Of a stretch of DNA of 8,470 bases, positions 1 through 7,764 are shown piece by piece. Made by a program: the position numbers and the translations under genes. The stretch is from Crocinitomicaceae bacterium (GTDB lineage: Bacteria > Bacteroidota > Bacteroidia > Flavobacteriales_D > Crocinitomicaceae). The notes below the pieces were generated by a model, which worked only from the letters and a program-made list of their open reading frames with translations, did not search any database and was not told the origin of the DNA. The stretch lies in NCBI GenBank assembly GCA_023264075.1, contig JALQTG010000230.1:1-8470 (forward strand). Reading direction: 5' to 3'. Positions within the stretch are counted from its first letter, which is position 1, and each line of letters starts with the position of its first letter.

Positions 1-2312
1 TGGTATTGTTGATTGACAATCCTTTCGGGAACAATGTAAATGAAGCTTACGAAGAAGAAGATAACATTAACATCGTTGATCCAATTGATGGTTCTTCAAT
101 CGATAAATTCTACCGTTTCGAGGGTTACCAAATCTACCAAATGTCAAGTGTAGAGGATGGGGTTTCTGATATCGGTGATATTGATAAAGCGCGTTTAGTA
201 GCACAATGTGACCTTGAAAATGGTATAGAAAGAATCGTCAATTTTGAGTTTGATGAAGTAATCGGATTCTCGGTTCCAGTTGTTCGAGTAGATGGAGAGA
301 ATAGAGGGATTCGTCATTCATTTAGAATATTGGAAGATGCGTTTGCCACTGGTGGTAACCGTCGTTTGGTGAACCACAAGACGTATTACTACATTGCAGT
401 AGCATATGCATTCAATGAATATAAGGAGTATGATCCGAATGATCCAGACAAGTTAGACGGACAGAAATTACCTTATATTTCCTCACGTTTGGGAGCAGAT
501 GGTGGTGCAATTGCTCCTGTGATTGGTATTCCACATACCCCTGCTCCGAGATTTGACGGTACAATCGTTCAGTTACCTTATGGTTCTAGTCCTCAAATCA
601 CGAAATTGGATGGTAGAGGAAATGGTAACCGTGCGGTGGATTTAACACAGGCTACGGAAGACTTTATTGTGGCGAATGGCTCAATTCCAAATCCTACTTA
701 TCAAGAAGGAAAAGCTCCTATTAACGTAAAAGTGATTGACCCATTGAATTTGGTGGATGGATACTTCAAGTTAGAGTTTGAAGAATACACGTCTATCGAT
801 ACCGCAAGCTGGAGAATTGATCGTTACGACTTCAAAGGCGGTAACTTGCTTGAATCAGTAAGCTCAAGCCGTACTATTGAAGTAAACAATGAACAATTGA
901 TTCCTGAATGGGGGATTTCAGTTCAGATTCAACAAGAGAAGTATGCATGTAGCGATGGTTCTGAGTCTTGTTCTAATAGCAATAAGATTGCTTTACCGAT
1001 TGAAGCAACGTTGGATTTCCAAGACAGTTCAAAGTTATGGTTGATTGGTCTTCCGGATGATAACTCGTTCACTCCACAAAACTGGATTATTAACGGTTCA
1101 TATATTCCTGATGCTGCAGAGATAGACCCTACACTAGGGATTAACAATCCTGATTGTTATGTAGATGCAGCGATTAATGATCCAAACAACGTGTACAACA
1201 GCTTATTGGGAGGAATTATCGCTCCAGGTCAAGTAGCTCGACACAATGGTTGTGGATACAACCCGATTGTAGTACCTGCTTCAGTAACAGGTTCTGTATT
1301 CACTTCTATGTTGAATAACTTGCGTACGAAGAATCACCCAAGTATTGATATCGTATTCACAACAGATCAATCGAAGTGGACACGTTGTCCAGTAATTGAA
1401 TTGAGTGATGATGCGAACTTAGCAATTGGGAATGCACAACCTGGAACACTTCGTAATTCTCCATCAGTTGGTAAGAATGGTCAACCAGATGGAACTGGAA
1501 CTGGAATGTCATGGTTCCCAGGATATGCAATTGACGTAGAAACAGGTCGTCGCTTGAATATGGCGTTTGGAGAGAACTCGTTCTTGTCTGGACAGAATGG
1601 TGGGGACATGATTTGGAATCCAACTTCTGAATTCTATAACTCAATTGGTTCGCCATTATTTGGTGGTCAACACACGATTTATGTATTCGGTGGAGAGTTT
1701 GACGGAATGCCAGCGTATGACCAAGGAGAATTTGTACGAACTCGATTATCAGGGTCAGTAACAACAACGACTTACCGTGAGGTATTTAGAAACCTTTCAT
1801 GGGTAATGCAACCGATGGTTATTCCAGGAAGAGAGTTATTAGCAACAGACGCACGTATTCGCGTTCGAATGAATAAAGAATATGAAGATTATGTTGGAAC
1901 AAACGACAACGGTGGACGTCCATCGTATGAGTGGAGCATGGATAGCTTCAAAACGATCAAAGGAGATGCTGAAACGTTAGCAAGCGTGTTGGATATTATC
2001 AATGTGGTACCAAATCCATACTATGCATTCTCTGAGTACGAGCGTGATCGTCGTGATACACGTGTAAAAATCACCAATCTTCCTGAGCGTTGTAAGGTGA
2101 GAATATACGATGTATCTGGAAAATTAGTAAGAGCATATGATAAGGATAGTCCAGTAACATCAATTGATTGGGACTTGAAAAATGGTCAAATTATCCCAAT
2201 CTCTGGTGGAGTTTACTTAATCCATGTAGAAGTAGAGATTGAAGGTAAGCTATATGAGAAAGTATTGAAATTCTTCTGTGGAATGAGGCAACCGGATTTA
2301 GAGAATTTATAA
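1..2312 (+). CDS. Large secreted T9SS cargo protein with FlgD-like C-terminal sorting domain (5' partial)
   Basis: The reading frame is open to the left edge (the codon before the first TTG is GTA), there is no signal peptide, and the sequence begins inside a domain, so this is the C-terminal ~768 residues of a longer protein. Residues ~35-140 (counted from the codon at 6) look fibronectin-III-like, with GYQIYQ at 40-45 and an aromatic strand YYYIAVAYAFN at 127-137. The middle ~500 residues match no domain I can name; a small Cys pair lies near CSDGSESC. The last ~100 residues are a FlgD-like Ig fold of T9SS type A style: NVVPNPYY at 666-673, then KVRIYDVSGKLVR, a WDLKNG turn, GGVYLIHVEV, and an end in MRQPDL. 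From family knowledge such a domain directs export across the outer membrane by T9SS and is usually cleaved; the passenger function is unknown. Arginine is often CGT, unlike the downstream large gene, which may reflect high expression (inference). The gene ends at its own terminator. Confidence 0.88.
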   Translation, partial: VLLIDNPFGNNVNEAYEEEDNINIVDPIDGSSIDKFYRFEGYQIYQMSSVEDGVSDIGDIDKARLVAQCDLENGIERIVNFEFDEVIGFSVPVVRVDGENRGIRHSFRILEDAFATGGNRRLVNHKTYYYIAVAYAFNEYKEYDPNDPDKLDGQKLPYISSRLGADGGAIAPVIGIPHTPAPRFDGTIVQLPYGSSPQITKLDGRGNGNRAVDLTQATEDFIVANGSIPNPTYQEGKAPINVKVIDPLNLVDGYFKLEFEEYTSIDTASWRIDRYDFKGGNLLESVSSSRTIEVNNEQLIPEWGISVQIQQEKYACSDGSESCSNSNKIALPIEATLDFQDSSKLWLIGLPDDNSFTPQNWIINGSYIPDAAEIDPTLGINNPDCYVDAAINDPNNVYNSLLGGIIAPGQVARHNGCGYNPIVVPASVTGSVFTSMLNNLRTKNHPSIDIVFTTDQSKWTRCPVIELSDDANLAIGNAQPGTLRNSPSVGKNGQPDGTGTGMSWFPGYAIDVETGRRLNMAFGENSFLSGQNGGDMIWNPTSEFYNSIGSPLFGGQHTIYVFGGEFDGMPAYDQGEFVRTRLSGSVTTTTYREVFRNLSWVMQPMVIPGRELLATDARIRVRMNKEYEDYVGTNDNGGRPSYEWSMDSFKTIKGDAETLASVLDIINVVPNPYYAFSEYERDRRDTRVKITNLPERCKVRIYDVSGKLVRAYDKDSPVTSIDWDLKNGQIIPISGGVYLIHVEVEIEGKLYEKVLKFFCGMRQPDLENL

Positions 2313-2332
2313 AAATTATTTATTCAAATCGG

Positions 2333-2370
2333 AAATACGTTATACTATTTAGTATGACGTATTTTTTTTT
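2333..2370 (+). terminator. Intrinsic terminator of the upstream secreted-protein gene
   Basis: The left arm 2333-2346 pairs with the right arm 2351-2364 as a continuous 14-bp stem containing one U-G wobble (2341/2356), closed by a 4-nt loop (ATTT). The 3' arm runs into T2362-T2370. It lies 20 nt after the TAA stop. It is AT-rich, but its length and T tract make it convincing. The transcript of the first gene should end here, so the next genes need their own promoter. Confidence 0.85.
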
Positions 2371-2430
2371 CATCCTAACCTACTAAATATTATTCAAATT
2401 TGACGTTTTATGTTCAAACCTTAAATCTAA

Positions 2431-2461
2431 TTGTAAGCCAGTCAATTTATTTGTATTTTTA
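2431..2461 (+). promoter_or_regulatory. Candidate Bacteroidota-type promoter for the two-gene secreted unit
   Basis: TTG at 2431-2433 is followed after 20 nt by TATTTTTA at 2454-2461. This fits the Bacteroidota pattern of a -33 TTG and a -7 TAnnTTTG, except that the last base is A instead of G. It lies between the terminator at 2370 and the ATG at 2517, the only place a dedicated promoter could sit, and would give a leader of about 50 nt. The assignment rests on motif match and position only. Confidence 0.35.
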
Positions 2462-2516
2462 GAGGCAACTAACTGGTTTTCGAATCGTTTACTAATGCAA
2501 ATCGATTGTTACAAGC

Positions 2517-2855
2517 ATGAAAAAAATCATTTTATTTTCTTTAATTTCATTCCTAATGACACATGTATCACAATGGAATGCAGTCCATTCACAAGACCCA
2601 CACCCTCTTGTAAACGTTACCGTTGAAACAATAAATGGGCTAACTATTTATTCGTTTATCGATCAGCGAAATATTCCAATACAAAATGCATCGAGCTTCG
2701 CCCAGCGAATTGCTAATCTTTATTTAAACGTAGCACAAATAACTTTTGAAACCACTGAAAGAACATTCTCTATTTACTTTACTTCTACCCCCACTGAAGA
2801 AGAAACGAGAAGTGTATTTGGTCACTTCAATGTATATAATTACATCTTGAATTAA
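2517..2855 (+). CDS. Small exported protein of unknown function (112 aa)
   Basis: I do not recognise this family. Residues 1-25 form a good signal peptide: MKK, a hydrophobic core at about 4-14, and a probable cleavage after AVHS (25), leaving a mature protein of ~87 residues with no cysteine. The C-terminal half looks alpha/beta: a possible helix at ~58-72, strands at ~74-79 and 82-89, a helix from TPTEEETRSVFGHF, then a terminal strand. This arrangement recalls small HMA-like or ferredoxin-like folds, but no metal-binding CxxC is present, so that is only a fold guess. The ATG has no Shine-Dalgarno sequence, as is usual in Bacteroidota. Its stop is 18 nt before the start of the 1560-residue surface protein, so both are probably on one mRNA. 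A periplasmic or surface role alongside that protein is an inference. Confidence 0.8.
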   Translation: MKKIILFSLISFLMTHVSQWNAVHSQDPHPLVNVTVETINGLTIYSFIDQRNIPIQNASSFAQRIANLYLNVAQITFETTERTFSIYFTSTPTEEETRSVFGHFNVYNYILN

Positions 2856-2873
2856 GATATCAAAACCTTCATT

Positions 2874-5800
2874 ATGCTCAGATTTAAACTACTATTGATT
2901 GCCTTTTCCATTTTTATATTTCAAAATATTGGTCACACCCAGTGTAATACAAACATTAGTATCTGTACTCCAGGAGTAGCTGGTCCTTTTACATTTCAAC
3001 CAGGCTCGGCAAATCCAGGTGGTTGTTTGTCTTACATTAATGGACAAGCAGCACCCAATTATGCTTACATTATTTTATATATTACTCAAGGGGGAACACT
3101 TGATTTATTAATTGATGGAAATAATACAGGACCAGGGGCTGGATGCCTGGATGTTCAACTTTTTGACATTACTGGAGTTGCTGATCCTTGTTCAAGTTTA
3201 AATGCAGCTACTGCTATAGGTTGTAACTACGTAAATCCTTGTGATGGATGCGCAGAATTTGGATTTACCATTGGAGGCTGTGCAGCGCAGGTTGCAGGCC
3301 CTTCAGTGAATACTGGTGATGTTATTATGATTTTAGTTGAGGACTATAGTGATGCTCAGAACAACTTCACGTTAGAATTAGGAAATAGTGCAACAAGTGC
3401 ACAAACGGGACCCCCAGATGCAACTATTACACCAGTAGGTCCATTTTGCGATGATGACCCGGCCATACAATTGAATGCAATTGATAATGGTGGTGTTTGG
3501 TCTGGCCCAGGTGTATCACCTACTGGAACTTTTAATCCCGCAACGGCCGGTGTAGGTACGCATACAATTAATTACTCTATCGGTCAAGCTCCTTGTAATG
3601 ATGCCTCTTCAACAACTATTACAGTAAATAACTGTACAACTTGTTTCATGAACTTTTTTGAGGCGAATATCTCAGCCTGTGATCCTAATGATAACACATT
3701 TTCAATTTCTGGTACAATTGAGTTTTCCGCACCTCCTACTACCGGTCAGTTGATTGTTCAAGATTGTAATGGAAACCAACAGGCATTCAACCCTCCGTTT
3801 GTCAGTCCAACCAACTACAACATTACGGGAATAGACTCCGACGGATTTACAAATTGCGACATTACCGCTTTCTTTACTGCAGATCCTGCGTGTTCATTAA
3901 ATATTGGTCCTTTCGACTATCCTTCAGGTTGTGTGTGTGAAGCCGAGATTGGATTTTTCAGTGATGGGGTAAATGGGGATGCAAACTCATCAAATCCTTG
4001 GGCATTGTGTTTCGGAGATGAATTAGATATTTCAAATACTGCTGGATTCATTCCTTCTCAAGATTTTAATTTAGCAGGAGTAACCTACGACCCTGGGATG
4101 TGGTTATTAGTATATGATTGCCCGCCCTCTATTGGGGTTCCAGATGATATCACAACGGATCCTTGTTTATTAGGAATAGCATCTACAGCGAATCAAGCTT
4201 GGACTATCCTTAATAATTCAGGTGATGGTACAACCCTTTATTTTGTTCCAGTTACTATGTACAGCATGATGGATGGTATTTATGCCATCTCATTAAATGG
4301 TGGAAACTGGTGTTATGACCTTGGACCTACTTATCCTGTTACGTTCCTTCCAGAAGTTACTACCAGTCAAGTACAAGATTGTCAAAACGGTACTGCCACT
4401 GTTACGGTAAACGGTGGTGCTCCTGCTGTGGATGGTTCCCAGTTTACTGCAAGCAACCTAGCACCAGCAAATGCTACTTTTGGAAACACAACAGCAAACA
4501 ATGGAGGTACAATCACCATTACAGGGTTGGTAGACGGTGATGCATGGTCTTTTGATTTGATTGATAACAACGGTTGTCCGATTCAAGTAACCGGAACATT
4601 CTCTGGAGTGGAAGATCCGGCCTTTTCGTATCCCACTGATGTATATTGTCAAGATGAAGTTGATCCAACCGCAGCTATTACAGGTACTCCAGGAGGAAAC
4701 TTTACTTTCGCTCCTGCAGGGCTTGTGATTAACGCAACTTCTGGGTTAATAGACTTGTCCACTTCTACTCCAGGGACCTATACAGTAACCTATACCACTC
4801 CTGATCCAATTTGTTTTGATCAAGCGACTTTTGATATTACCATCAATCCTGTTCCCTTGATTACTCCTCTAGCCAACCAAACAATCTGTGATGCATTCAC
4901 TTTCCCTGCAATCAATGGAACTAATTTATCCGGAAATCAAGCTTACTATACAGCTCCCAATGCAGGAGGTGTTCAATACTTAGCAGGTACCACAGTGAAT
5001 TATGCAGACTTTGCCAATTATCCTTTAACACTCTACATCTATGATGAAACAGGAACTGTTCCAAATTGCTTTGATGAAGAATCTTTTCAATTAACAATCA
5101 ATCCAACACCACAATTAAATCCTTTGGTGAATGCCGAAGAATGTGATGAGTATATTCTCCCTGCAATTACTGGTACAGACCTAAGTGGTAATGAAGCATT
5201 TTATACCTCTCCCAATGGCGGAGGCGCTGCACTAAACTCAGGAGATGTGGTTAATACTCCAGGAACCACAACCTATTATATCTATGACCAAACCGGAACA
5301 ACACCCAACTGCTTTGATGAAACATCATTCGATGTCACCATTTATTTACCTCCGACATTCACATTATCTCCTACCAACCCAACGGAATGTGCTTTGGAAG
5401 ACGGAAGTATTGCTATTGAAGGACTTGACCCCAATACCACATACGAAGTAACTTATTCACAAGGAGCAACTACCGTTGGTCCTGCCAACTTACTATCTGA
5501 TGCTGCAGGAGTTATTTTAATTAATAATCTTGGGGCTGGAACTTACTCAAACTTTACACTAACCCTAAACGGATGTACAACAGTTGACCCTTCGGTTATA
5601 AATTTAATTGAACCCATTGCTGCTATTGTTAGTGCTGGGACTGACCAAATAGAATGTGAAGATACTCCTGTCACCCTTACAGCAGATAACCCCGATGGAG
5701 CAAACATTTCTTGGGATAATGGAGTGACAGATGGTGTTCCCTTCATTCAAGCACCAGGGGTAGTTACCTATACACTCACTGCAGAACTTGATGGGTGCAC

Positions 5801-7556
5801 ATCTACTGACCAAGTAACCATCACCATAAATCCTTTCCCTGTCGTAGATGCTGGAGCTAACCAAGTTTCGTGTGATGGAGAGCAAGTTACACTAACAGCT
5901 GACAACCCTAACGGAGCTGCTATATCTTGGGATAATGGAGTTGTTGATGGTGTAGCTTTTACACCCCCTAGCGGAACAACAACCTATACTGTTACTGCTG
6001 AATTATTAAGTTGTATTTCTACTGATCAAGTGGATATAACAGTTACTCCAAACCCTGTGTTTACCCCTAATGGAACTAACCCGTCGGGGTGCGGGATAAA
6101 TGATGGTTTTATTGTACTAAGTGGCTTAAATCCTGGAGTTGCATACACTGTTGGGTATACCAATAATGGTAACCCAGTGGGTCCAATTAATCTCATAGCT
6201 GATGGCAGTGGTCAACTTCTGCTAACAGGATTATCTATTGGTGATTATACTTCTTTTGTAGTTACTGATGCTACTTCTTTGTGTACTGGAATAAACGACA
6301 CGAATATCTCTCTTATCAACCCCAATGCACCAACAGTTGATGCTGGTCCTGACCAAGAAGTATGTGAAGGTATTCAGGTTACTTTAACGGCTAGTAATCC
6401 TGACGGGGCAATCATATCCTGGGACAATGGAATCAATGACGGCGTGCCTTTTAATCAGGTAGTGGGTGCAACTACATATACCGTTACTGCAGATCTTGAT
6501 AACTGTATCTCTACTGACCAAGTCACCGTAATCGTGAATCCTATTCCTAATGTGTTTGCAGGAAATGATGTGACTGTTTGTTTGGGGGGTGATGTTACGC
6601 TCACCGCTTCTGGTGCACAGTCATACACCTGGGATAACGGGGTAATTAATGGAGTTCCTTTTATTCCTACACAAACACAAACTTACACCGTCATTGGAAC
6701 CTCTCAATTTGGATGTGAGGGAACTGACAATGTACTTGTGACCGTTGAAAACGTAGACCAAGTTAATTTTACAGGAGATAACCTAGAAGGTTGTGCACCA
6801 GTAACCACTTCTTTCACCAACACTGGAGCAACCGACCCAGGTAGTGAGTGTGTTTGGTACTTGAGCGATGGAACCGTTCTTACAGGATGTGATAATGTAG
6901 CCTATACATTTACCAATCCTGGATGTTATGATGTGACACTAGAAGTGACATCGGCTAATGGATGTACAAACAGCTTTACACAAACTGACTATGTGTGCGT
7001 AGAGCCCTATCCTACTGCTTACTTTACGTTCTCTCCGAACCAACCAACAAGCATTAATACTGAAGTCCAATTTACCAACGGTTCAATAGGTGCTAACCAA
7101 TACCAATGGTTCTTTGGCGACGGAGCAGCTAGTAACGCAATCAATCCTTCTAATACATACCCAGAAATTGAAGCATCTTATGAAGTAATATTAATAGCTT
7201 CTTCTGATTTTGGATGCACGGATACAGCTACCGCAGTGATTAATATTGTTGAAGAGCTCATCTTCTATGTGCCGAATACATTTACCCCTGACCAAGATGA
7301 TTTTAACCCCTCTTTTCAACCAGTATTTACCTCAGGTTACGACCCTTTTGACTTCCACCTTATGATCTTCAACCGTTGGGGGGAAATCATCTTCGAATCC
7401 TTCGATGCATCTCTCGGTTGGGATGGAACCTACGGTGGCGCAGCTAACGGAGCTGAACTCGTTAAAGACGGAACCTATGTATGGAAAATTGAAGTCAAAG
7501 TAACTAAAAATGATGAACGAAAAGTATTCGTAGGTCATGTCAATGTATTGAAATAA
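2874..7556 (+). CDS. Giant modular surface protein with Ig-like and PKD-like repeats and T9SS type B (gliding motility-associated) C-terminal domain
   Basis: The protein has 1560 residues. Residues 1-23 are a signal peptide (MLRFK, hydrophobic core, end near GHTQ). Residues ~24-175 are a Cys-rich beta-sandwich with VNTGDVIMILVEDYSD followed by NFTLELG, similar to N-terminal modules common in T9SS type B cargo. Further sandwich modules fill ~176-660. Then come two Ig-like type C repeats (661-826), a B-A-A-B-A-A array (827-1295), a PKD-like domain (1296-1379, WYLSDG) and a second PKD domain (1380-1459, WFFGDG at 1412-1417). The C-terminal domain (~1462-1560) has VPNTFTPD, FNRWGE at 1499-1504 and GWDGTY at 1515-1520, the hallmarks of the CHU_C/gliding motility-associated sorting domain. 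By family knowledge the protein is exported by T9SS and held on or released from the cell surface; an adhesin-like or structural role is an inference, and no catalytic motif was seen. Residues 6-1500 contain no Lys or Arg. There is no Shine-Dalgarno sequence; the gene is probably co-transcribed with the small exported protein upstream. Confidence 0.93.
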   Translation: MLRFKLLLIAFSIFIFQNIGHTQCNTNISICTPGVAGPFTFQPGSANPGGCLSYINGQAAPNYAYIILYITQGGTLDLLIDGNNTGPGAGCLDVQLFDITGVADPCSSLNAATAIGCNYVNPCDGCAEFGFTIGGCAAQVAGPSVNTGDVIMILVEDYSDAQNNFTLELGNSATSAQTGPPDATITPVGPFCDDDPAIQLNAIDNGGVWSGPGVSPTGTFNPATAGVGTHTINYSIGQAPCNDASSTTITVNNCTTCFMNFFEANISACDPNDNTFSISGTIEFSAPPTTGQLIVQDCNGNQQAFNPPFVSPTNYNITGIDSDGFTNCDITAFFTADPACSLNIGPFDYPSGCVCEAEIGFFSDGVNGDANSSNPWALCFGDELDISNTAGFIPSQDFNLAGVTYDPGMWLLVYDCPPSIGVPDDITTDPCLLGIASTANQAWTILNNSGDGTTLYFVPVTMYSMMDGIYAISLNGGNWCYDLGPTYPVTFLPEVTTSQVQDCQNGTATVTVNGGAPAVDGSQFTASNLAPANATFGNTTANNGGTITITGLVDGDAWSFDLIDNNGCPIQVTGTFSGVEDPAFSYPTDVYCQDEVDPTAAITGTPGGNFTFAPAGLVINATSGLIDLSTSTPGTYTVTYTTPDPICFDQATFDITINPVPLITPLANQTICDAFTFPAINGTNLSGNQAYYTAPNAGGVQYLAGTTVNYADFANYPLTLYIYDETGTVPNCFDEESFQLTINPTPQLNPLVNAEECDEYILPAITGTDLSGNEAFYTSPNGGGAALNSGDVVNTPGTTTYYIYDQTGTTPNCFDETSFDVTIYLPPTFTLSPTNPTECALEDGSIAIEGLDPNTTYEVTYSQGATTVGPANLLSDAAGVILINNLGAGTYSNFTLTLNGCTTVDPSVINLIEPIAAIVSAGTDQIECEDTPVTLTADNPDGANISWDNGVTDGVPFIQAPGVVTYTLTAELDGCTSTDQVTITINPFPVVDAGANQVSCDGEQVTLTADNPNGAAISWDNGVVDGVAFTPPSGTTTYTVTAELLSCISTDQVDITVTPNPVFTPNGTNPSGCGINDGFIVLSGLNPGVAYTVGYTNNGNPVGPINLIADGSGQLLLTGLSIGDYTSFVVTDATSLCTGINDTNISLINPNAPTVDAGPDQEVCEGIQVTLTASNPDGAIISWDNGINDGVPFNQVVGATTYTVTADLDNCISTDQVTVIVNPIPNVFAGNDVTVCLGGDVTLTASGAQSYTWDNGVINGVPFIPTQTQTYTVIGTSQFGCEGTDNVLVTVENVDQVNFTGDNLEGCAPVTTSFTNTGATDPGSECVWYLSDGTVLTGCDNVAYTFTNPGCYDVTLEVTSANGCTNSFTQTDYVCVEPYPTAYFTFSPNQPTSINTEVQFTNGSIGANQYQWFFGDGAASNAINPSNTYPEIEASYEVILIASSDFGCTDTATAVINIVEELIFYVPNTFTPDQDDFNPSFQPVFTSGYDPFDFHLMIFNRWGEIIFESFDASLGWDGTYGGAANGAELVKDGTYVWKIEVKVTKNDERKVFVGHVNVLK
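4854..5351 (+). repeat. Two tandem Ig-like 'type C' protein repeats
   Basis: Copy 1 is 4854-5111 (residues 661-746) and copy 2 is 5112-5351 (747-826). Shared landmarks in order are C-D near the start, PAI-GT-LSGN, YT-PN-GG, YIYD-TGT-PNCFDE-SF, then a closing TI strand. Each copy has two conserved cysteines. The pattern matches Ig-like repeats common in CHU_C-associated giant proteins of Bacteroidota. Copy 2 is six residues shorter. Confidence 0.8.
5352..6758 (+). repeat. Duplicated B-A-A three-domain unit in the surface protein
   Basis: Unit 1 (5352-6056) comprises B1 5352-5618, A1 5619-5840 and A2 5841-6056. Unit 2 (6057-6758) comprises B2 6057-6329, A3 6330-6548 and A4 6549-6758. B copies share T-NP--C, DG-I---GL-P, a G-A/PVGP-NL strand and a GL/LGAG-Y turn. 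A copies share AG-(D/N), a Cys, VTLTA, WDNG(V/I)--GV-F, a TYTV strand, a second Cys and TDQV. At DNA level A1 and A2 still share an identical 17-mer (5709-5725 and 5935-5951), which marks real duplication. A4 is the most diverged copy. Confidence 0.82.
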
Positions 7557-7577
7557 ACGAATCCTAAATTACAATGC

Positions 7578-7610
7578 AAAGGGAGGAGCTGAATGCTCCT
7601 CCTTCTTTTA
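7578..7610 (+). terminator. Intrinsic terminator of the surface-protein unit
   Basis: A perfect 8-bp GC-rich stem (7582-7589 with 7595-7602) with a 5-nt loop TGAAT is extended by a G-U and an A-U pair (7580-7581 with 7603-7604), then a T-rich tail CTTTTA. It begins 21 nt after the TAA of the 1560-residue gene. Confidence 0.85.
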
Positions 7611-7650
7611 TGTCAAATATCAATCTGGAATTCGAAAAAAATTCAAAGAA

Positions 7651-7681
7651 ATAAAAAAAGGAATGTGATTCGCACATTCCT
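7651..7681 (-). terminator. Intrinsic terminator on the minus strand
   Basis: A stem of 8-9 bp (7659-7667 with 7673-7681) closes a 5-nt loop. Read on the minus strand, the 3' arm is followed by seven T residues (complement of A7653-A7659) and further T-rich sequence. The plus strand has no T tract after the hairpin, so it works for minus-strand transcription only. The nearest minus-strand coding gene ends 200 nt away at 7883, so it may end read-through from that gene, a small RNA, or once a tRNA transcript. Confidence 0.8.
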
Positions 7682-7687
7682 CTTGTA

Positions 7688-7705
7688 TAGTGATCCGCTC
7701 AGGAT
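7688..7705 (-). other. tRNA-3'-end-like 18-mer, possible attachment-site remnant
   Basis: Read on the minus strand this is AT-CCTGA-GCGGATC-A. It has the spacing of the end of a T-loop, a 5-nt T-stem 3' strand, a 7-nt acceptor 3' strand and a discriminator A, followed about 20 nt later by a terminator as after a tRNA gene. No other tRNA part (T-stem 5' strand, anticodon arm, D-arm) is present. Tyrosine recombinases that integrate in tRNA genes leave just such a 3' duplicate. The same bases also form a GATCC/GGATC hairpin, so chance is possible. Confidence 0.3.
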
Positions 7706-7764
7706 CCCCTCAACAAACCTAACTTGCTCTAAACGTGTTTTTTACAACTTTTAATTTTTCCAAA

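Noticed and set aside
6..8. TTG at 6 as the true start of the first gene
   Set aside because: The frame is open upstream to the edge, there is no signal peptide although the protein is T9SS cargo, and the sequence starts within a domain.
929..1767. Minus-strand open frames of 72 and 136 codons (929-1147, 1357-1767) inside the first gene
   Set aside because: They lie antisense to a clearly coding T9SS protein and show low-complexity His/Gln/Leu/Ser composition typical of antisense reading, with no domain, promoter or context support.
2401..2436. TTGACG-type sigma70 -35 box with a downstream -10
   Set aside because: No convincing -10 lies at 16-18 nt, and Bacteroidota primary sigma factors use a different consensus; the TTG/TATTTTTA pair at 2431-2461 fits better.
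4382..5885. Open frames of 62-93 codons (4382-4570, 4458-4652, 5543-5746, 5604-5885 on minus; 5245-5451 on plus) inside the surface-protein gene
   Set aside because: All sit within the repeat-rich coding region in other frames, overlap one another, and lack initiation signals or recognisable domains.
4854..6758. CRISPR array or DNA-level satellite because of regular repeats
   Set aside because: The period is 210-273 nt, the repeats are diverged and in frame, and they encode Ig-like domains; no short direct repeats with unique spacers exist.
7332..7538. Minus-strand open frame of 68 codons over the end of the surface-protein gene
   Set aside because: It is antisense to the conserved T9SS type B sorting domain, which clearly is the real coding frame.
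7688..7760. A complete minus-strand tRNA gene ending at 7688
   Set aside because: Only the last ~18 nt fit; upstream sequence gives no T-stem 5' strand, anticodon arm or D-arm, so at most a remnant is present.
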